From: JBOFEH01 sp051650265
GTDB taxonomy: Bacteria > Bacillota > Clostridia > Lachnospirales > Cellulosilyticaceae
Direction: 5' to 3'
Assembly: GCA_051650265.1 (NCBI GenBank)
Contig: JBOFIR010000199.1
Coordinates: forward strand, 1-15,778
DNA length: 15,778 nucleotides
Numbering within the stretch: the first letter of the stretch is position 1; every line of letters begins with the position of its first letter. Made by a program: the position numbers and the translations under genes. Shown here in pieces: positions 14,997-15,778 of the stretch. A model generated the notes under the pieces. It did no database searches. It saw nothing but the letters and a program-made list of their open reading frames with translations, and was not told the origin of the DNA.

Positions 14997-15778
14997 GTGC
15001 AACTATCACACGCGATTATTCCAGAACAAATTGCTAACTTACCTTTTTATGTGACACACTGCGCTGTGCACTATGAAAGTGGCCATATTGTCCGCAAAGA
15101 AGGCTTTGGTGAATACCAAATTATGCAGTGCATCAGTGGCCTGGGCACCTTTATATGCGATGGCAAGACCTATACCCTCGCTCCACATGATGTAGTGATC
15201 TTCAATCCCCATATCCCACATATTTATTTTGGCGAGACCGGTACTGCTGATCCCTGGATGCTCAACTGGATCTGCTTTATGGTCAAGGATACACAGACCT
15301 TCCACCAGCAGCTTACTCCTCAGGGTTATGCCGTCCTTCGCTCCGTCAAATCACCCAAGCTCTATCCTCTATTTGAACAGGCTGTGGACCTGCTTCGCCA
15401 AGATACCCTTGCCCGCCAACTAGAAGCTTCAGGCGTTCTCTACCAGATGATTCTAGAACTCACTGCGCATCAGCTGGGTGCCTATTCAGACTTAGAAAAT
15501 CCTGACTTTCTAGCACCTGTTATCGCCTATATGAAGGATCATCTCACAGAGGACATCCCTATAGAAAAACTCAGTAGCCTCCTAGACATCTCCCCTTCAT
15601 ATCTATGCCGTAAGTTCAAGTACTACCACAATACTTCCCCGATCAAATACCTGATCAAACTCAGGATGCTCCGCGCCCAAGAGCTCATCCTCACTCAGCC
15701 GCTTGTCTCAATCAAATCCATTGCTGAGCAGTGCGGCTATCATGATACTGCCTACTTCTGCGCCGAGTTCAAGCGCCA
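14997..15778 (+). CDS. AraC-family transcriptional regulator, 3' end cut by the window
   Basis: An open frame from GTG at 14997 (AAGGAG 8-12 bases upstream) runs without a stop to the window end, giving 260 codons. Residues about 15-100 form a cupin-like sensor domain: YQIMQCISGLGTFICDGK and LAPHDVVIFNPHIPHIY match the AraC_binding pattern. From about residue 173 comes the double helix-turn-helix: IEKLSSLLDISPSYLCRKFKY for the first and SIKSIAEQCGYHDTAYFCAEFKR for the second. Little beyond the last helix can be missing. It is divergent from the activase-reductase-glycyl radical enzyme operon, with 148 bases between, and is probably its substrate-responsive activator. Confidence 0.93.
   Translation, partial: MQLSHAIIPEQIANLPFYVTHCAVHYESGHIVRKEGFGEYQIMQCISGLGTFICDGKTYTLAPHDVVIFNPHIPHIYFGETGTADPWMLNWICFMVKDTQTFHQQLTPQGYAVLRSVKSPKLYPLFEQAVDLLRQDTLARQLEASGVLYQMILELTAHQLGAYSDLENPDFLAPVIAYMKDHLTEDIPIEKLSSLLDISPSYLCRKFKYYHNTSPIKYLIKLRMLRAQELILTQPLVSIKSIAEQCGYHDTAYFCAEFKR

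Noticed and set aside
15039..15305. 88-codon minus-strand open frame
   Set aside because: Lies antisense to the AraC-type regulator, whose frame has clear family motifs.

Overview
The window looks like chromosome from a Gram-positive, low-to-moderate GC anaerobe of the Clostridia (Lachnospirales-like). Reasons: strong GGAGG-type ribosome binding sites, short intergenic gaps with sigma-A-type promoters, a T. maritima-type DAHP synthase, a ZTP riboswitch in front of purH, a candidate PurR box, and oxygen-sensitive glycyl radical chemistry. The genus cannot be fixed from the sequence alone. I see no rRNA, tRNA, CRISPR array, transposase or insertion sequence, and no gene-free gap over 300 bases.

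Left part (1-4885): the first bases hold the start of a leftward gene, cut by the window edge. A promoter at 226-255 then drives a compact aromatic amino acid operon, aroF-tyrA-aroA, with a one-base overlap between the first two genes. These encode the entry step of the shikimate pathway, the tyrosine-branch dehydrogenase and EPSP synthase. A separate promoter directly after aroA drives a secreted protein with a copper-amine-oxidase-N-like domain. A symmetric terminator closes it and also serves the convergent gene beyond.

Middle part (4898-9945, all leftward): a YbjQ-like small protein, a MazF/PemK-like protein without a visible antitoxin, purH, the purine permease pbuG, and a small PBECR-like nuclease-fold protein. 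A ZTP (pfl) riboswitch with its own terminator fills the pbuG-purH gap. PurH consumes AICAR (ZMP), the ligand the riboswitch senses. The pbuG promoter carries paired CGAAC motifs resembling a PurR operator, so purine uptake and the end of purine synthesis appear to be under two different controls.

Right part (10095-15778): a membrane-anchored protein with a degenerate FMN-binding-like domain and an acidic tail faces, across a shared terminator, a leftward three-gene operon: glycyl radical enzyme (GRE) activase, aldo-keto reductase, glycyl radical enzyme. An AraC-family regulator, cut by the window end, is divergent from this operon. Two near-identical 14-base direct repeats 51 bases apart lie in the shared intergenic region. 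The GRE has its radical glycine and active-site cysteine but does not fit a subtype I can name. This operon is the best candidate for an undescribed catabolic pathway.
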